Shown here: piece after piece, positions 9,846 to 18,419 of the stretch
Numbering within the stretch: the stretch's first letter is position 1
Layout: each line of letters starts with the position of its first letter
Source of the DNA: Halomonas sp. JB37
GTDB lineage: Bacteria; Pseudomonadota; Gammaproteobacteria; Pseudomonadales; Halomonadaceae
DNA: 64,000 nt
Direction: 5' to 3'
NCBI RefSeq assembly: GCF_002332255.1
Contig: NZ_NRGW01000001.1
Span: forward strand, 3,162,001-3,226,000
The notes under the pieces: model-generated
Seen by the model: the letters and a program-made list of their open reading frames with translations, nothing else
Databases searched by the model: none
Told to the model about the DNA's origin: nothing
Program-made: the position numbers and the translations under genes

Positions 9846-9874
9846 TGCAATGCTCCCAAGACACAAGTGCCGGT

Positions 9875-10765
9875 CTAGTCTTCCAAGTTTTTGGCCACCA
9901 TACGGACCAGGAAGATCGCCACGATATTGGCAAGGATGATGGCAATCACCCCACCGGCGGACGCAGTGCCCACGTCAAAATCCAGTAGCGCACGGATATA
10001 AATCAGGTAGGCCAAGTTGGTGGTCGCTAAACCAGGCCCGCCCGAGGTCGTCACAAAAATTTCCGCAAAAATAGTCAGCAGGAAGATCATTTCAATCATG
10101 ATCACCACGCTGATCGCGCGCCTTAAGTGCGGTAGCGTAATAAAGAAGAAGATAGCCAGCGGCCCCGCGCCATCCATGCGCGCAGCTTCAACTTGATCCT
10201 CATCCAGTGACTGCATGGCGGTGAGCAAAATCAACAGCGCAAAGGGCAGCCACTGCCACGCGACAATAATCACGATGGACGTTAGCGGTAATGCCGAAAA
10301 CCAGTCGACCGCCGGCAGTCCAACGGATTCAAAGAGCCATGCCAGCACCCCGTTAGACGGATGCATCATCATGTTTTTCCACACCAGCGCACTGACAGTG
10401 GGCATGATGAAGAAAGGTGAAATAGCCAATACGCGAGCAATACCACGACCCGCGAACTCCTGCTGAAACAGCACAGCCAGAAGCGTGCCGCCCACTACGG
10501 TAATCGTCAGCACCCACCCCACTAGCAGTAGGGTATTGATCATCGAGCGCCACAGCGCAGGGTCAGTTAACAAATACTCATAGTTTTCTACCCCGGCAAA
10601 GCCCGTCATGCTGGGCATTAGCAGGTTGTAATGCTGAAAGGAGAACCAGAGCGTCATGCCTAATGGCACAATCATCCACAGCAGCAGCAGCGTTACAGCG
10701 GGCGCCTGAAGGGAAAGCGTTCTTAACCCGCCGACCGTACGGCCAGAAGCACGTTTTTTATTCAT
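9875..10765 (-). CDS. Polyol ABC importer permease, SmoF/MalF-like
   Basis: This is the first permease of the importer, about 296 residues with six predicted membrane helices and the EAA motif EAARMDGAGPL in the last cytoplasmic loop. The start at 10765 (MNKKRASGR) has AGG eight bases upstream and a positively charged N terminus. An upstream extension of 14 codons lacks a ribosome site. It follows the binding protein gene after a stem-loop that probably lowers its expression relative to the binding protein. Confidence 0.92.
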   Translation of the reverse strand: MNKKRASGRTVGGLRTLSLQAPAVTLLLLWMIVPLGMTLWFSFQHYNLLMPSMTGFAGVENYEYLLTDPALWRSMINTLLLVGWVLTITVVGGTLLAVLFQQEFAGRGIARVLAISPFFIMPTVSALVWKNMMMHPSNGVLAWLFESVGLPAVDWFSALPLTSIVIIVAWQWLPFALLILLTAMQSLDEDQVEAARMDGAGPLAIFFFITLPHLRRAISVVIMIEMIFLLTIFAEIFVTTSGGPGLATTNLAYLIYIRALLDFDVGTASAGGVIAIILANIVAIFLVRMVAKNLED

Positions 10766-10807
10766 GGAAATACCTGCGAGACAACAGACTTGCGAAAACA
10801 CCGACAA

Positions 10808-10851
10808 AACGCCTGCCCTTATATGCTAACGGCCAAGTAAGGGCAGGCGTT
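10808..10851 (-). terminator. Intra-operon stem-loop after the binding-protein gene
   Basis: A perfect 14-base inverted repeat (10808-10821 with 10838-10851, 16-base loop) begins right after the stop of the binding-protein gene. On the minus strand it is followed by TTTT. It probably acts as a leaky terminator or mRNA 3'-end stabiliser, which would give an excess of binding protein over permeases. Confidence 0.7.
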
Positions 10852-10857
10852 GGCTAT

Positions 10858-12180
10858 TTATCGTTCGATGTAGCCAGCTCGCTGCATGGTGCGCTCGGTA
10901 GCGCGCTGGGCACCGTCTAATGCCTGCTCAACCGTGGTATCACCGATTAAAGCCGCTGCAATGCTTTGCCCAACCTGAGTGCCAATCGACTGAAATTCAG
11001 GAATATTGACGGTCTGTACGCCAACATAAGGGTTTGGCTCAAGGGTTGAGTCGTTAGGGTTCGTTTCTTTGATAGCGTTAAGTACGAAATCAGCAAACGG
11101 AGCCGCGTCGGTGTACTGCTCATTGGCATAGGTAGACTCTCGGGTTCCCGGCGGTACGCTGGTCCAGCCATTGGTTTCGCCGACTAGCTCAATGTATTCC
11201 TGCGACGTTGCCCAGGTAATAAACTCAAGCGCAGCCTCTTTATGCTCAGAGGAGGCAGGGATAGCCAGCGCCCAAGACCACAACCAGTGCGAGCCCTTAG
11301 GCGTTTCAGCGATGGGGGCTGGCGCAAAGCCAAGACTATCCGCGACGTCAGACTCGTTAGCATCGTAAAGCTTGCCTGCCGCTGACGTGGCATCCACCCA
11401 CATGGCGCAATTGCCTCGTGAGAACAGCGCTAGGTTTTCATTGAAGCCGTTAGAGCTAGCGCCTGGCGGGCCGTAGTTACCCAGTAGGTCAACATAGAAC
11501 TGAATGGCATTGACCCACGCCTCGGAGTTGAGTTCTGGGTTCCACTGCTCATCAAACCAGCGCCCGCCATAGGTGTTCACCAGCGTTGTGATGAGCGCCA
11601 TGTTCTCACCCCAGCCTGGCTTGCCGCGCAGGCAGATCCCAGCCAAACCCTCTTCGCTGCCGTGAAGCTCTTCGGCCCAGTCACGCACCTGCGCCCACGT
11701 CGGCTGCTCCGGCATTTCTATACCGGCTTGCTCAAACAGGTCTTTGCGGTAATACATCATCGAGCTTTCAGCGTAGAAAGGCAGCGCGTGAAGCGTGCCA
11801 TCCAAGCTCAAGCCATCGCGCACCGAGGCTAGCAAGTCGTCCTCAGCGTACTCGTCTGGCAAGTTATTCAGCGGCTCCAGCCATTCTCGCTCAGCCCAGA
11901 TCGGCACTTCGTAAGTACCGATCGTCATCACGTCAAACTGACCGCCACCGGTGGCAATATCGGTGGTCATACGCTGGCGCAACACGTTTTCCTCAAGCAC
12001 TACCCAGTCTAGGGTAATGTCGGGATGCGCTTCCTCGAAAGCCTCCGTGAGGCTTTGCATGATCACCATATCGTTGTTGTTTACCGTCGCCACGGTAAGT
12101 TCTGTTTGCGCCTGGGCGTTTCCCGCTATAGCAATGGCGGCGGCTAGCGTGGTGACGGGCAAGTGACGTGCGAGTCGCAT
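10858..12180 (-). CDS. Polyol-binding periplasmic protein of ABC importer (SmoE-like)
   Basis: This is an extracellular solute-binding protein of family 1, 440 residues. A Sec signal peptide ends at GNAQAQ, and the mature part starts TELTVATVNNND. It has alternating lobe segments with aromatic residues (YYRKDLFEQAGI, GWTSVPPGTR) typical of sugar and polyol binding. The start has AGGAG upstream. It is the first gene of the importer-catabolic operon, and the mannitol dehydrogenase and xylulokinase downstream point to mannitol, arabitol or sorbitol as ligand. Confidence 0.93.
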   Translation of the reverse strand: MRLARHLPVTTLAAAIAIAGNAQAQTELTVATVNNNDMVIMQSLTEAFEEAHPDITLDWVVLEENVLRQRMTTDIATGGGQFDVMTIGTYEVPIWAEREWLEPLNNLPDEYAEDDLLASVRDGLSLDGTLHALPFYAESSMMYYRKDLFEQAGIEMPEQPTWAQVRDWAEELHGSEEGLAGICLRGKPGWGENMALITTLVNTYGGRWFDEQWNPELNSEAWVNAIQFYVDLLGNYGPPGASSNGFNENLALFSRGNCAMWVDATSAAGKLYDANESDVADSLGFAPAPIAETPKGSHWLWSWALAIPASSEHKEAALEFITWATSQEYIELVGETNGWTSVPPGTRESTYANEQYTDAAPFADFVLNAIKETNPNDSTLEPNPYVGVQTVNIPEFQSIGTQVGQSIAAALIGDTTVEQALDGAQRATERTMQRAGYIER

Positions 12181-12228
12181 AAAGCACTCCTATGGGCATG
12201 TATTGGCATTGTTGTCGCCTTGATCTTA

Positions 12229-12239
12229 TTGATCATCAA
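12229..12239. promoter_or_regulatory. Candidate operator upstream of the polyol operon
   Basis: The short palindrome TTGATCATCAA lies about 50 bases before the binding-protein start, and a further TTGAT half occurs ten bases away. It is the only symmetric element between the regulator stop and the operon start, so it may bind the neighbouring SorC-type regulator. The evidence is weak. Confidence 0.35.
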
Positions 12240-12262
12240 CCAAACAAATGATCGTACGTAAG

Positions 12263-12289
12263 CCAAAAAAAAGCAAAGCCCATGGGCTT
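12263..12289 (-). terminator. Probable terminator of the SorC-type regulator gene
   Basis: The palindrome AAGCCCATGGGCTT (12276-12289) is followed on the minus strand, after three bases, by a run of eight T. The stem is short, but the T run is good. Confidence 0.55.
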
Positions 12290-12331
12290 AGACTTTACGC
12301 TAACCTAGTGTCTGCTACGCGCACTGACGCG

Positions 12332-13282
12332 TTATAACGCTTCTACAATCTGCCTTGCGGCGACCTCATCGGTCACCAATCCTTTGAGCCAACCACCGCG
12401 CAGCGCTGCGCGAATGGCCGGCGCTTTTTCACGCCCACCTGCAATGGCGACCATGAGATGTTTACCAAAGCGCTCTAAGGGAAGGCTAGTAACGCGGCGT
12501 GTAATCGAACAGTCAATGACGTCGCCATCACTGTTAAGCGGCCACCCTAATAGCTCGCCCACCGCTTTTAAGCCCAACAGCTCATCCAGCTCGCTTTCGC
12601 TAATGAAGTGGTCTCGAAACAGCGTGGCCTGCCGGTCGATACGCCCTATGCCAATGAAGGCGGCTTCTGATTCTGTAGCCACGTCAGCAATCGCCTTGAA
12701 CAGTCGCTGCGTGAGCATCGCCTCTTTCTCGCCCAGCGACCCAGCCACTATCGGCGTGGGCAGCAAAAAGCGTTCTCCGCCGGTTTTATCAGCCATCAAC
12801 ATGACGGCGTCGTAACGGTTCGTCGAGCCGTCCCTAGCGACATTACCCACCAGCGACACAAAGCGATGCTGTGGACGTTCAACGCGCCTGAGCGACTCCA
12901 CTGCGGCGCGCACCGAACGCCCAGAGCCTAACGAAAGCGTTAACGGCTCACTGCGTTCAACGAGTTTGGCAATACGTTCTGCGGCGGCTACCGCTAGATA
13001 GGAAAGTGCGCTGTCAGGTGCGTGATTATCAGCAGGTACCACTTCGCAGTAGTCTAAGCTAAAACGATCACGCAGCGTGCGGCCTAGCGCCATACAGGTG
13101 GAAATAGGATGATCAATATGGACTTTGACCAATCCTTCCTGTCGCGCCAGGGCCAATAACCGCTGTACTCCCGGCCTGGAGACGCCTAGCTGGTAGGCAA
13201 TTTCATCCTGCGTCATTCCGCCCACGAAGGACATCCAGGCGGCCCTGGCGGCCTGATCCAGCTTAACCTCGAATTTATCCAT
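12332..13282 (-). CDS. SorC/DeoR-type sugar-binding transcriptional regulator of the polyol operon
   Basis: This is a DNA-binding regulator with an N-terminal helix-turn-helix (MTQDEIAYQLGVSRPGVQRL, within the first 60 residues) and a large C-terminal effector domain that resembles sugar isomerases. Motifs such as LSLGSGRSVRAAVE and GIGRIDRQATLF are typical of SorC-family proteins. The start at 13282 (MDKFEVKL) has a GAGAG site seven bases upstream. Starts 12 codons earlier lack one. It precedes the polyol operon on the same strand and likely controls it in response to a polyol or sugar phosphate. Confidence 0.88.
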   Translation of the reverse strand: MDKFEVKLDQAARAAWMSFVGGMTQDEIAYQLGVSRPGVQRLLALARQEGLVKVHIDHPISTCMALGRTLRDRFSLDYCEVVPADNHAPDSALSYLAVAAAERIAKLVERSEPLTLSLGSGRSVRAAVESLRRVERPQHRFVSLVGNVARDGSTNRYDAVMLMADKTGGERFLLPTPIVAGSLGEKEAMLTQRLFKAIADVATESEAAFIGIGRIDRQATLFRDHFISESELDELLGLKAVGELLGWPLNSDGDVIDCSITRRVTSLPLERFGKHLMVAIAGGREKAPAIRAALRGGWLKGLVTDEVAARQIVEAL

Positions 13283-13426
13283 ACGCTGCTCTCTCAATGT
13301 TAATTTACGTGTCATCATACAAAGGTAATGCCGAGATCAGAAGTCACCTATTCGTTAATAGAAAAGCGGCGCTAATGGGCAAATGGTATATCGCTTCACC
13401 ACGCTCACACTACTTGGAGACCATGC

Positions 13427-13738
13427 ATGTATAAACTGGCTTTTTACGTACCCATCGACGATGCCGAAAGCGTTAAACAGGCCGTATTTGAGTCCGGCGC
13501 TGGGCATATTGGCTTGTATGAGAATGTCTGCTTTCAAACCCGCGGCACGGGCCAGTTTCGGCCAACGAAAGGCACCAATCCGCATATCGGCACGGTCGGC
13601 AGTTTGGCAAGCGTTGAAGAGTTCAAAATCGAGATGATATGCGACGAGGCCCATATTCACGGCGCTATTGCGGCCTTGAAACTTGCCCACCCCTATGAAG
13701 AAGTCGCTTATGATGTGTGGCTACTCGCCGATTTGTAA
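13427..13738 (+). CDS. Small NIF3/YqfO-middle-domain-like protein
   Basis: This is a 103-residue cytoplasmic protein that matches the PII-like insert domain found in the middle of YqfO/NIF3 proteins. The motifs YVP.DDAESVKQAVFESG and GHIGLYENVCF, and the C-terminal HPYEEVAYD, are the family signatures. Here the domain stands alone without the metal-binding NIF3 halves. GGAG lies seven bases before the ATG. It is a single gene between divergent neighbours. Its role is unknown, and it is often annotated only by similarity. Confidence 0.85.
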   Translation: MYKLAFYVPIDDAESVKQAVFESGAGHIGLYENVCFQTRGTGQFRPTKGTNPHIGTVGSLASVEEFKIEMICDEAHIHGAIAALKLAHPYEEVAYDVWLLADL

Positions 13739-13765
13739 CACGTGCGCCCGCTTATTTTTAGCCGT

Positions 13766-14323
13766 CTAGGCGCTGCCTAAATAACGCTCGCGGTCTTCCG
13801 GTGTCACCATGCTGATGTGCAGCGGGAATTCATCATGTGGGCGATCCGCGTAAAAGTGACGTAACGTACGTTCAATCGTAATGAAAGCAAGCTCATCCCA
13901 AGGGATTTCATGCTCTTCAAACAAGGCAACGTCGAGGCTTTCTGGCCCGGCACTAAAGCCGCCGACTAATTCGGCACGAAAAATCATAAATACCTGATTG
14001 ATATGGGGCAGATCAATGAGCGTATACAGATTAGCCAGATCGACCTCGGCACAGGCCTCTTCCCGCGTTTCCCTGGTAGCCGCCTGCGGGGTAGATTCAG
14101 CATTTTCCATAAAGCCAGCAGGCAATGTCCAATAGCCCTTGCGCGGGGCAATCGCGCGTTTACAGAGCAATACTTTGCTACCGCTGACCGGCAGCGTGCC
14201 GGCCACGATGCGTGGGTTTTGATAATGGATCGTACCGCAGGCATCACACAGGTAGCGTGGGCGATCATCGCCTTCAGGGACGGCAAAACGTACTTTATCA
14301 CCACACTGGCTACAAAAATTCAT
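13766..14323 (-). CDS. Nudix hydrolase with N-terminal zinc ribbon (NudC-like)
   Basis: The protein has 185 residues. The first 35 hold a zinc ribbon (FCSQCG and YLCDACG). The Nudix box runs GFMENAE, seven residues, then RETREEACA. The usual Gly late in the box is a Cys here, while the metal-binding Glu residues are kept. Such proteins hydrolyse nucleoside diphosphate derivatives such as NADH or ADP-ribose, but the substrate cannot be told. It is divergent from the next Nudix gene. Confidence 0.88.
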   Translation of the reverse strand: MNFCSQCGDKVRFAVPEGDDRPRYLCDACGTIHYQNPRIVAGTLPVSGSKVLLCKRAIAPRKGYWTLPAGFMENAESTPQAATRETREEACAEVDLANLYTLIDLPHINQVFMIFRAELVGGFSAGPESLDVALFEEHEIPWDELAFITIERTLRHFYADRPHDEFPLHISMVTPEDRERYLGSA

Positions 14324-14417
14324 CGCGTATTCTCAACGGCTAGTGAATAGAAGCCTCGACGCGCTTGACGTCAATGGCCGCTGCTGGGTAAAAGAGAACA
14401 AAGTCACTGGATACCCT

Positions 14418-15089
14418 ATGTTAGAGAAACTGCGTCAACAGCTGCAACAACTGACTCCTCGGCGTTTGGATCACATCGTGATGCCCGAAGCCGCCGTGCT
14501 TTTACCCATTGTCGAACGTCCAGAGCCAACCTTACTATTTACCCGCCGCGCAAGCCACTTAAGCACTCACAGCGGCCAGGTGGCCTTTCCAGGGGGTAAG
14601 CGTGAACCTTTTGACAGCGACCTCTACGCAACGGCCCTGCGCGAAGCTGAAGAGGAAATTGCCCTTGACCCTAGCCTAGTCGAGCCGCTGGGAAGGCTGT
14701 CGGATGTCATTTCACTACATGGGATTCGCGTTACCCCTTGGGTTGGCATTATTCCGCCTGATTTACCGCTGGTTGCTGACCCAGGTGAGCTTGACGCTAT
14801 TTTTGAGGTTCCACTTAGCCACTTTTTGGATGACTACCGCACCCATACCGATGTCATTACCGTCGATGGCGTTGCTCACTATGTACCCAGCTATCACGTC
14901 GATGGCCATGTCATCTGGGGGCTGTCGGCAATGATGCTGGTGGAATTACTGGCAGAGGGCTTTGGCATGCCCATTGATTTATATCAACGCCCGCAGGGCC
15001 CGCTACAGCATTATCCTGAACGCAAAAGCCGGCTTCCTAAGTCATCTGCCACGCCTTCTCGCCCGGCGCCACCGAGACCCAACAAATGA
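14418..15089 (+). CDS. CoA pyrophosphatase, Nudix family (NudL/YeaB-like)
   Basis: This enzyme hydrolyses CoA or CoA derivatives to phosphopantetheine compounds. The UPF0035 signature is complete: LLFTRR..HLSTHSGQVAFPGG followed by the Nudix helix TALREAEEEIAL. From the ATG at 14418 the protein is about 223 residues. A GTG at 14343 would extend it by 25 residues but has no ribosome site. The gene overlaps the next one by four bases (ATGA), so both are probably co-translated. Confidence 0.9.
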   Translation: MLEKLRQQLQQLTPRRLDHIVMPEAAVLLPIVERPEPTLLFTRRASHLSTHSGQVAFPGGKREPFDSDLYATALREAEEEIALDPSLVEPLGRLSDVISLHGIRVTPWVGIIPPDLPLVADPGELDAIFEVPLSHFLDDYRTHTDVITVDGVAHYVPSYHVDGHVIWGLSAMMLVELLAEGFGMPIDLYQRPQGPLQHYPERKSRLPKSSATPSRPAPPRPNK

Positions 15090-15754
15090 CCCCGATCGCC
15101 ACAACGTCGTCACCCGTGCTGCAAACAGCAACGCAAAATGCCCTGGTGGATGCACTGGTCGAGCAGGGCTGGTATGTGGGCCGCGAGGTTATTGACCTTG
15201 AGCTATGTGATGCGCTGAATCACGAGCTTTTGCACCGCGCGGCCTATAATAAATTAGATGAAGCGGGGATTGGCCGAGGCAAGCAGCATCTGCTGCGTAA
15301 AGATATTCGCGGGGACGCTATTCACTGGCTGGATCGTGGAAGCGCCGCTCAGCGGCGTTACTTAGATGCCATGAGCGAGCTACAGCAGGCGCTTAATCAT
15401 GCACTGTTTTTAGGTCTGTTCGAGTACGAAGCGCATTTTTCCCACTACCCCCCCGGCGCTTTTTATCAACGCCACGTAGATAGTTTTCGTGGCCGCGCCA
15501 ATCGCGTGATTTCCACTGTCAGTTACTTAACGCCCGACTGGCCAAGCGATGCCGGTGGTGAAATGGTGATCTACCACCCGGACGACTCCAGTCTTGAGAT
15601 CGCCCGGGTAGTGCCCGAAGCAGGCACCTTCGCCTGCTTCTTGTCTGAAACTATCGCCCACGAAGTGCTTCCCACCCGCCAGTCGCGCACCAGCATTGCA
15701 GGCTGGTTTCGACGCAATGCCTCGCTAGGCGGCGTACTTGACCCCGCACGCTAG
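15086..15754 (+). CDS. 2-oxoglutarate/Fe(II)-dependent oxygenase (prolyl 4-hydroxylase type)
   Basis: This is a cytoplasmic non-haem iron oxygenase of 222 residues. The iron ligands are visible as the HxD pair in FYQRHVDSFRG and the distal His in TIAHEVLPT. The 2-oxoglutarate-binding Arg follows in RTSIAGWFRR. The central strand DAGGEMVIYHP is typical of bacterial P4H-like proteins. It is translationally coupled to the CoA pyrophosphatase. The hydroxylated target is unknown. Confidence 0.88.
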   Translation: MTPIATTSSPVLQTATQNALVDALVEQGWYVGREVIDLELCDALNHELLHRAAYNKLDEAGIGRGKQHLLRKDIRGDAIHWLDRGSAAQRRYLDAMSELQQALNHALFLGLFEYEAHFSHYPPGAFYQRHVDSFRGRANRVISTVSYLTPDWPSDAGGEMVIYHPDDSSLEIARVVPEAGTFACFLSETIAHEVLPTRQSRTSIAGWFRRNASLGGVLDPAR

Positions 15755-15770
15755 CGGGGAAAACGCTGAA

Positions 15771-16739
15771 CTAGCTGAGAGGAACGATCTGGCCGTTGGA
15801 TTGATCTAGCACCTCCCGCACCTGCTCATAGTCGACGCTACGCGGATTGCCGCCTTCGTATTGCTCAATTAAACCAACGACATTTAATAGCGTTTCCATG
15901 CCATAGGCCTTTTCGTCTGTCGAGGTAAAGGCCTGCACAAAGCTTTCATCGTTGGCGCCCCAGCCTAGCTTGATTGGTGCATCGATAATATTGACCTGGG
16001 TACCCACCGGCACGCGCCAGAACACAGATTCAATATCTTCAGGATACATGCGGATGCAGCCTCTGCTGGCGCGCATACCAACACCATCTGGCTGGTTAGT
16101 GCTGTGGATCATATAGCCTGGGATATCCAGCAGCATGGTGAAGCGGCCTAAAGGATTCTCAGCACCAGGAGGTACCACGGCGGGTGCTGGGTCGCCACGT
16201 TCGGTCGCCTCACGACGAATTGATTCAGGCGGATACCAGGCCGGATTCTCAAGGCGCATGGTCGTTTTCGTAATTCCCAGCGGCGTATTAAAGGCGTCAC
16301 GCCCGATGCCGATCGGATACGTTTCGACACGCGGCGTTTCGCCAGCCTTAACATCGGGATAGTAATAAAGGCGCAGCTCGGCCACGTTAATCACAATGCC
16401 CGTACGCTCCTCATCGGGAAGAATGAACTGACCGGGGATCGTCACCTCGGTTCCCTCCCCCGGCACCCAAAGGCTGACATCAGGATTAGCCATACGAATT
16501 TCTTCGTAGCCCACGTTGTGAGCACGGGCAATATCCATCAGCGTATCTTCTTCTGTGGCTGCGACGGTGGAGACCTCGCCGACCATATTGCCGTTTTCAG
16601 GCAGCGGATAATGCCCTCGAGGAGAGTCACTGCCGCTGGCAGCAGCAGACGACGCCAACAGCCATGCACCCAGCGTTATACTGCCGAGCCACAGTTGCTT
16701 AACACGCGTTAAGGGGTAGCGCCTAGCAGTCGATATCAT
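15771..16739 (-). CDS. L,D-transpeptidase with LysM domain (ErfK/YbiS family)
   Basis: This is a periplasmic enzyme that forms 3-3 peptidoglycan cross-links or attaches lipoprotein to peptidoglycan. A Sec signal peptide covers the first 35 residues. A LysM-like region follows (TLMDIARAHNVGYEEI), then the YkuD domain with the active-site motif MIHSTN...SRGCIRM that contains catalytic His and Cys. Length is 322 residues. AAGGA lies six bases before the ATG. It appears monocistronic. Confidence 0.94.
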   Translation of the reverse strand: MISTARRYPLTRVKQLWLGSITLGAWLLASSAAASGSDSPRGHYPLPENGNMVGEVSTVAATEEDTLMDIARAHNVGYEEIRMANPDVSLWVPGEGTEVTIPGQFILPDEERTGIVINVAELRLYYYPDVKAGETPRVETYPIGIGRDAFNTPLGITKTTMRLENPAWYPPESIRREATERGDPAPAVVPPGAENPLGRFTMLLDIPGYMIHSTNQPDGVGMRASRGCIRMYPEDIESVFWRVPVGTQVNIIDAPIKLGWGANDESFVQAFTSTDEKAYGMETLLNVVGLIEQYEGGNPRSVDYEQVREVLDQSNGQIVPLS

Positions 16740-17169
16740 GGGTTTTCCTTTTTATGCGGCCTTGGCCTGACATTCACGGCAGGTAAGCTGAAAGCGGTCA
16801 TTTGACCCGGCAATATGAGCATTGTCAAAGAGTAGGTCAACTCGGTAGATTGTCGCATGGCAGCGGCACGGCGGCCCTAAACACTCACATAGCCTGCTAA
16901 AAGTTTTAATGAAACGATTGTATTTCTGAACACAGCGACTAAACTGTTAATTGCCTTAGTGCAACTAAGCACAAGGCGGCGTTAATCATCTTACGCAGTT
17001 AGTACAGCTTAATATCTAGCTTGATTTGATGATTAATAAAACTAGGAATAGTAGCGGCAAGAAGATTTCCAGCGCAAGGCAGCTCGGAAGGTTATCAGCC
17101 GTTATTAGTTCCCTAGGACTGCAACGCGGAGCCGTTCAGTCCCGATAATAACGCAAGGAGCAAGCAAAC
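16740..17169. other. 430-base intergenic region with a leader hairpin at 17116-17142
   Basis: I see no convincing gene here. Close to the following gene is a stem-loop (GGACTG and AACG pairing with CGTT and CAGTCC, one bulged base, loop CGGAGC) that ends about 12 bases before the AGGAG ribosome site of the PRC-barrel gene. It may influence its translation or mRNA stability. AT-rich stretches around 16900-17050 probably hold promoters. Confidence 0.45.
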
Positions 17170-17580
17170 ATGAAAATGATTAAACCCGCTATTCTAGGTA
17201 CTCTCGTCGCTCCGGCCTTCATTCTTGCCGCAGGTATGGCAAGCGCTGAAGAAACGACCGAAACAATGGAAGCGACCTACCTCACTACTACGCCAGAAAA
17301 CACTTTCCATGCGGATGCTTTGACCGGCAATCAGGTTCAAAGCACGGTAGAGGATGATCAAGATATTGGTACCATTACCGATCTCGTGATCAATGAAGAT
17401 GGCCAAGTCACCGCGGTGGTTGTCGGTGTCGGTGGCTTTCTAGGTATGGGTGAAAAAAGCGTTGCTATCGAGTGGGATTCGCTTGAACTCACCAAAGAAG
17501 AAGATGGCGAAGGCTACGTCATTAGCGTTAATGCATCTGAAGATGCTCTCAAAGACGCTGAAGAGTATACGCGTGACTAA
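17170..17580 (+). CDS. Exported PRC-barrel domain protein
   Basis: This is a 136-residue protein with a Sec signal peptide (first 26 residues, ending MASAEE) and a PRC-barrel fold (ALTGNQVQSTVEDDQDIG to VAIEWDSLEL, about residues 50-110). The GGFLGMGEKSVAI stretch is the characteristic barrel strand pair. The composition is very acidic, as in many exported proteins of halophiles. AGGAG precedes the start and a strong terminator follows, so it is monocistronic. The function is unknown; a stress-related envelope role is common for such proteins. Confidence 0.88.
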   Translation: MKMIKPAILGTLVAPAFILAAGMASAEETTETMEATYLTTTPENTFHADALTGNQVQSTVEDDQDIGTITDLVINEDGQVTAVVVGVGGFLGMGEKSVAIEWDSLELTKEEDGEGYVISVNASEDALKDAEEYTRD

Positions 17581-17602
17581 TGAATTGGCACTAATAGCCA
17601 AT

Positions 17603-17640
17603 ATAAAAGCCTTGGCAACCGCCAAGGCTTTTATATTTTA
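17603..17640 (+). terminator. Rho-independent terminator of the PRC-barrel gene
   Basis: A perfect 14-base stem (17603-17616 with 17621-17634) with loop AACC is followed by ATTTTA. The AT-rich base of the stem makes it plausible in both directions. Confidence 0.85.
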
Positions 17641-17792
17641 CCGCGCTTTACTTAAAAGGCATTAGTGCTATTTAAAAAAGACTCGACTCATATACCTTTT
17701 ATTAGAGACTTAAGCGGCATGACGTCTTGATTAAGAAATGGGCCTAATACTTAAAAGCCCATAGAAAAAAGACGCCATAACATAGATCAACA

Positions 17793-18215
17793 TTAGCCTT
17801 TTAATTTAGCAGTCATGCTAATGTCGGCATTAAGGACTTTAGAAACCGGGCAATTGGCTTTAGCGGTTTCCGCTGCTTCCTGGAAAGCTGCATCGTCTGC
17901 GCCACTGATGGCGGCGACAACGTCTAAGTGAATCTTAGAAATATCGAATCCGGCATCGCTTTGGGAAAGAGTCACTTTCGCACTGGTTTCGATAGAATCG
18001 GCGGTATAACCCTTCTCACCCAGAATCATTGAAAGCGCCATCGAAAAGCAGCTGGCATGCGCTGCGCCGATCAGCTCTTCAGGATTCGTGCCTTTTTCAT
18101 CTTCAAAGCGCTGCTTAAAGGAGTACTTGGCATCTAATACGCCACTTTCGGTTGAAACGGTGCCTTTACCATCTTTCAATCCACCTTCCCAACGTGCGCT
18201 AGCTTTGCGATCCAT
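17793..18215 (-). CDS. OsmC-family peroxiredoxin
   Basis: This is a cytoplasmic thiol peroxidase active on organic hydroperoxides, 140 residues. The two redox cysteines of the family are present, C56 in AAHASCFSMA and C122 in KANCPVSK. The start at 18215 (MDRKASARW) is preferred because AGGAG lies seven bases upstream. Upstream extension of the frame has no ribosome site. It is a second OsmC/Ohr superfamily member besides ohr in this window. Confidence 0.93.
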   Translation of the reverse strand: MDRKASARWEGGLKDGKGTVSTESGVLDAKYSFKQRFEDEKGTNPEELIGAAHASCFSMALSMILGEKGYTADSIETSAKVTLSQSDAGFDISKIHLDVVAAISGADDAAFQEAAETAKANCPVSKVLNADISMTAKLKG

Positions 18216-18419
18216 GAACAACTCCTTGTACGTGCTAATAGGCAGAAAAATATGTCGCTCTGAGCCCAAGCGGCAGATGCCACCTAGGCTACCTAAACAG
18301 CGTAGCTGATTTTTACATGCTCTGCCCAGCAAGCGCCTCCAATAACTTCCATCAGCCTCTGTTCAGTCGTAAGCTAGCTAGCCATCTAACTACATCATTT
18401 TGAATACTAAGGGCATCCC

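Noticed and set aside
13355..13690. Minus-strand frame opposite the NIF3-like gene
   Set aside because: It is antisense to a recognisable conserved protein, with no signals of its own.
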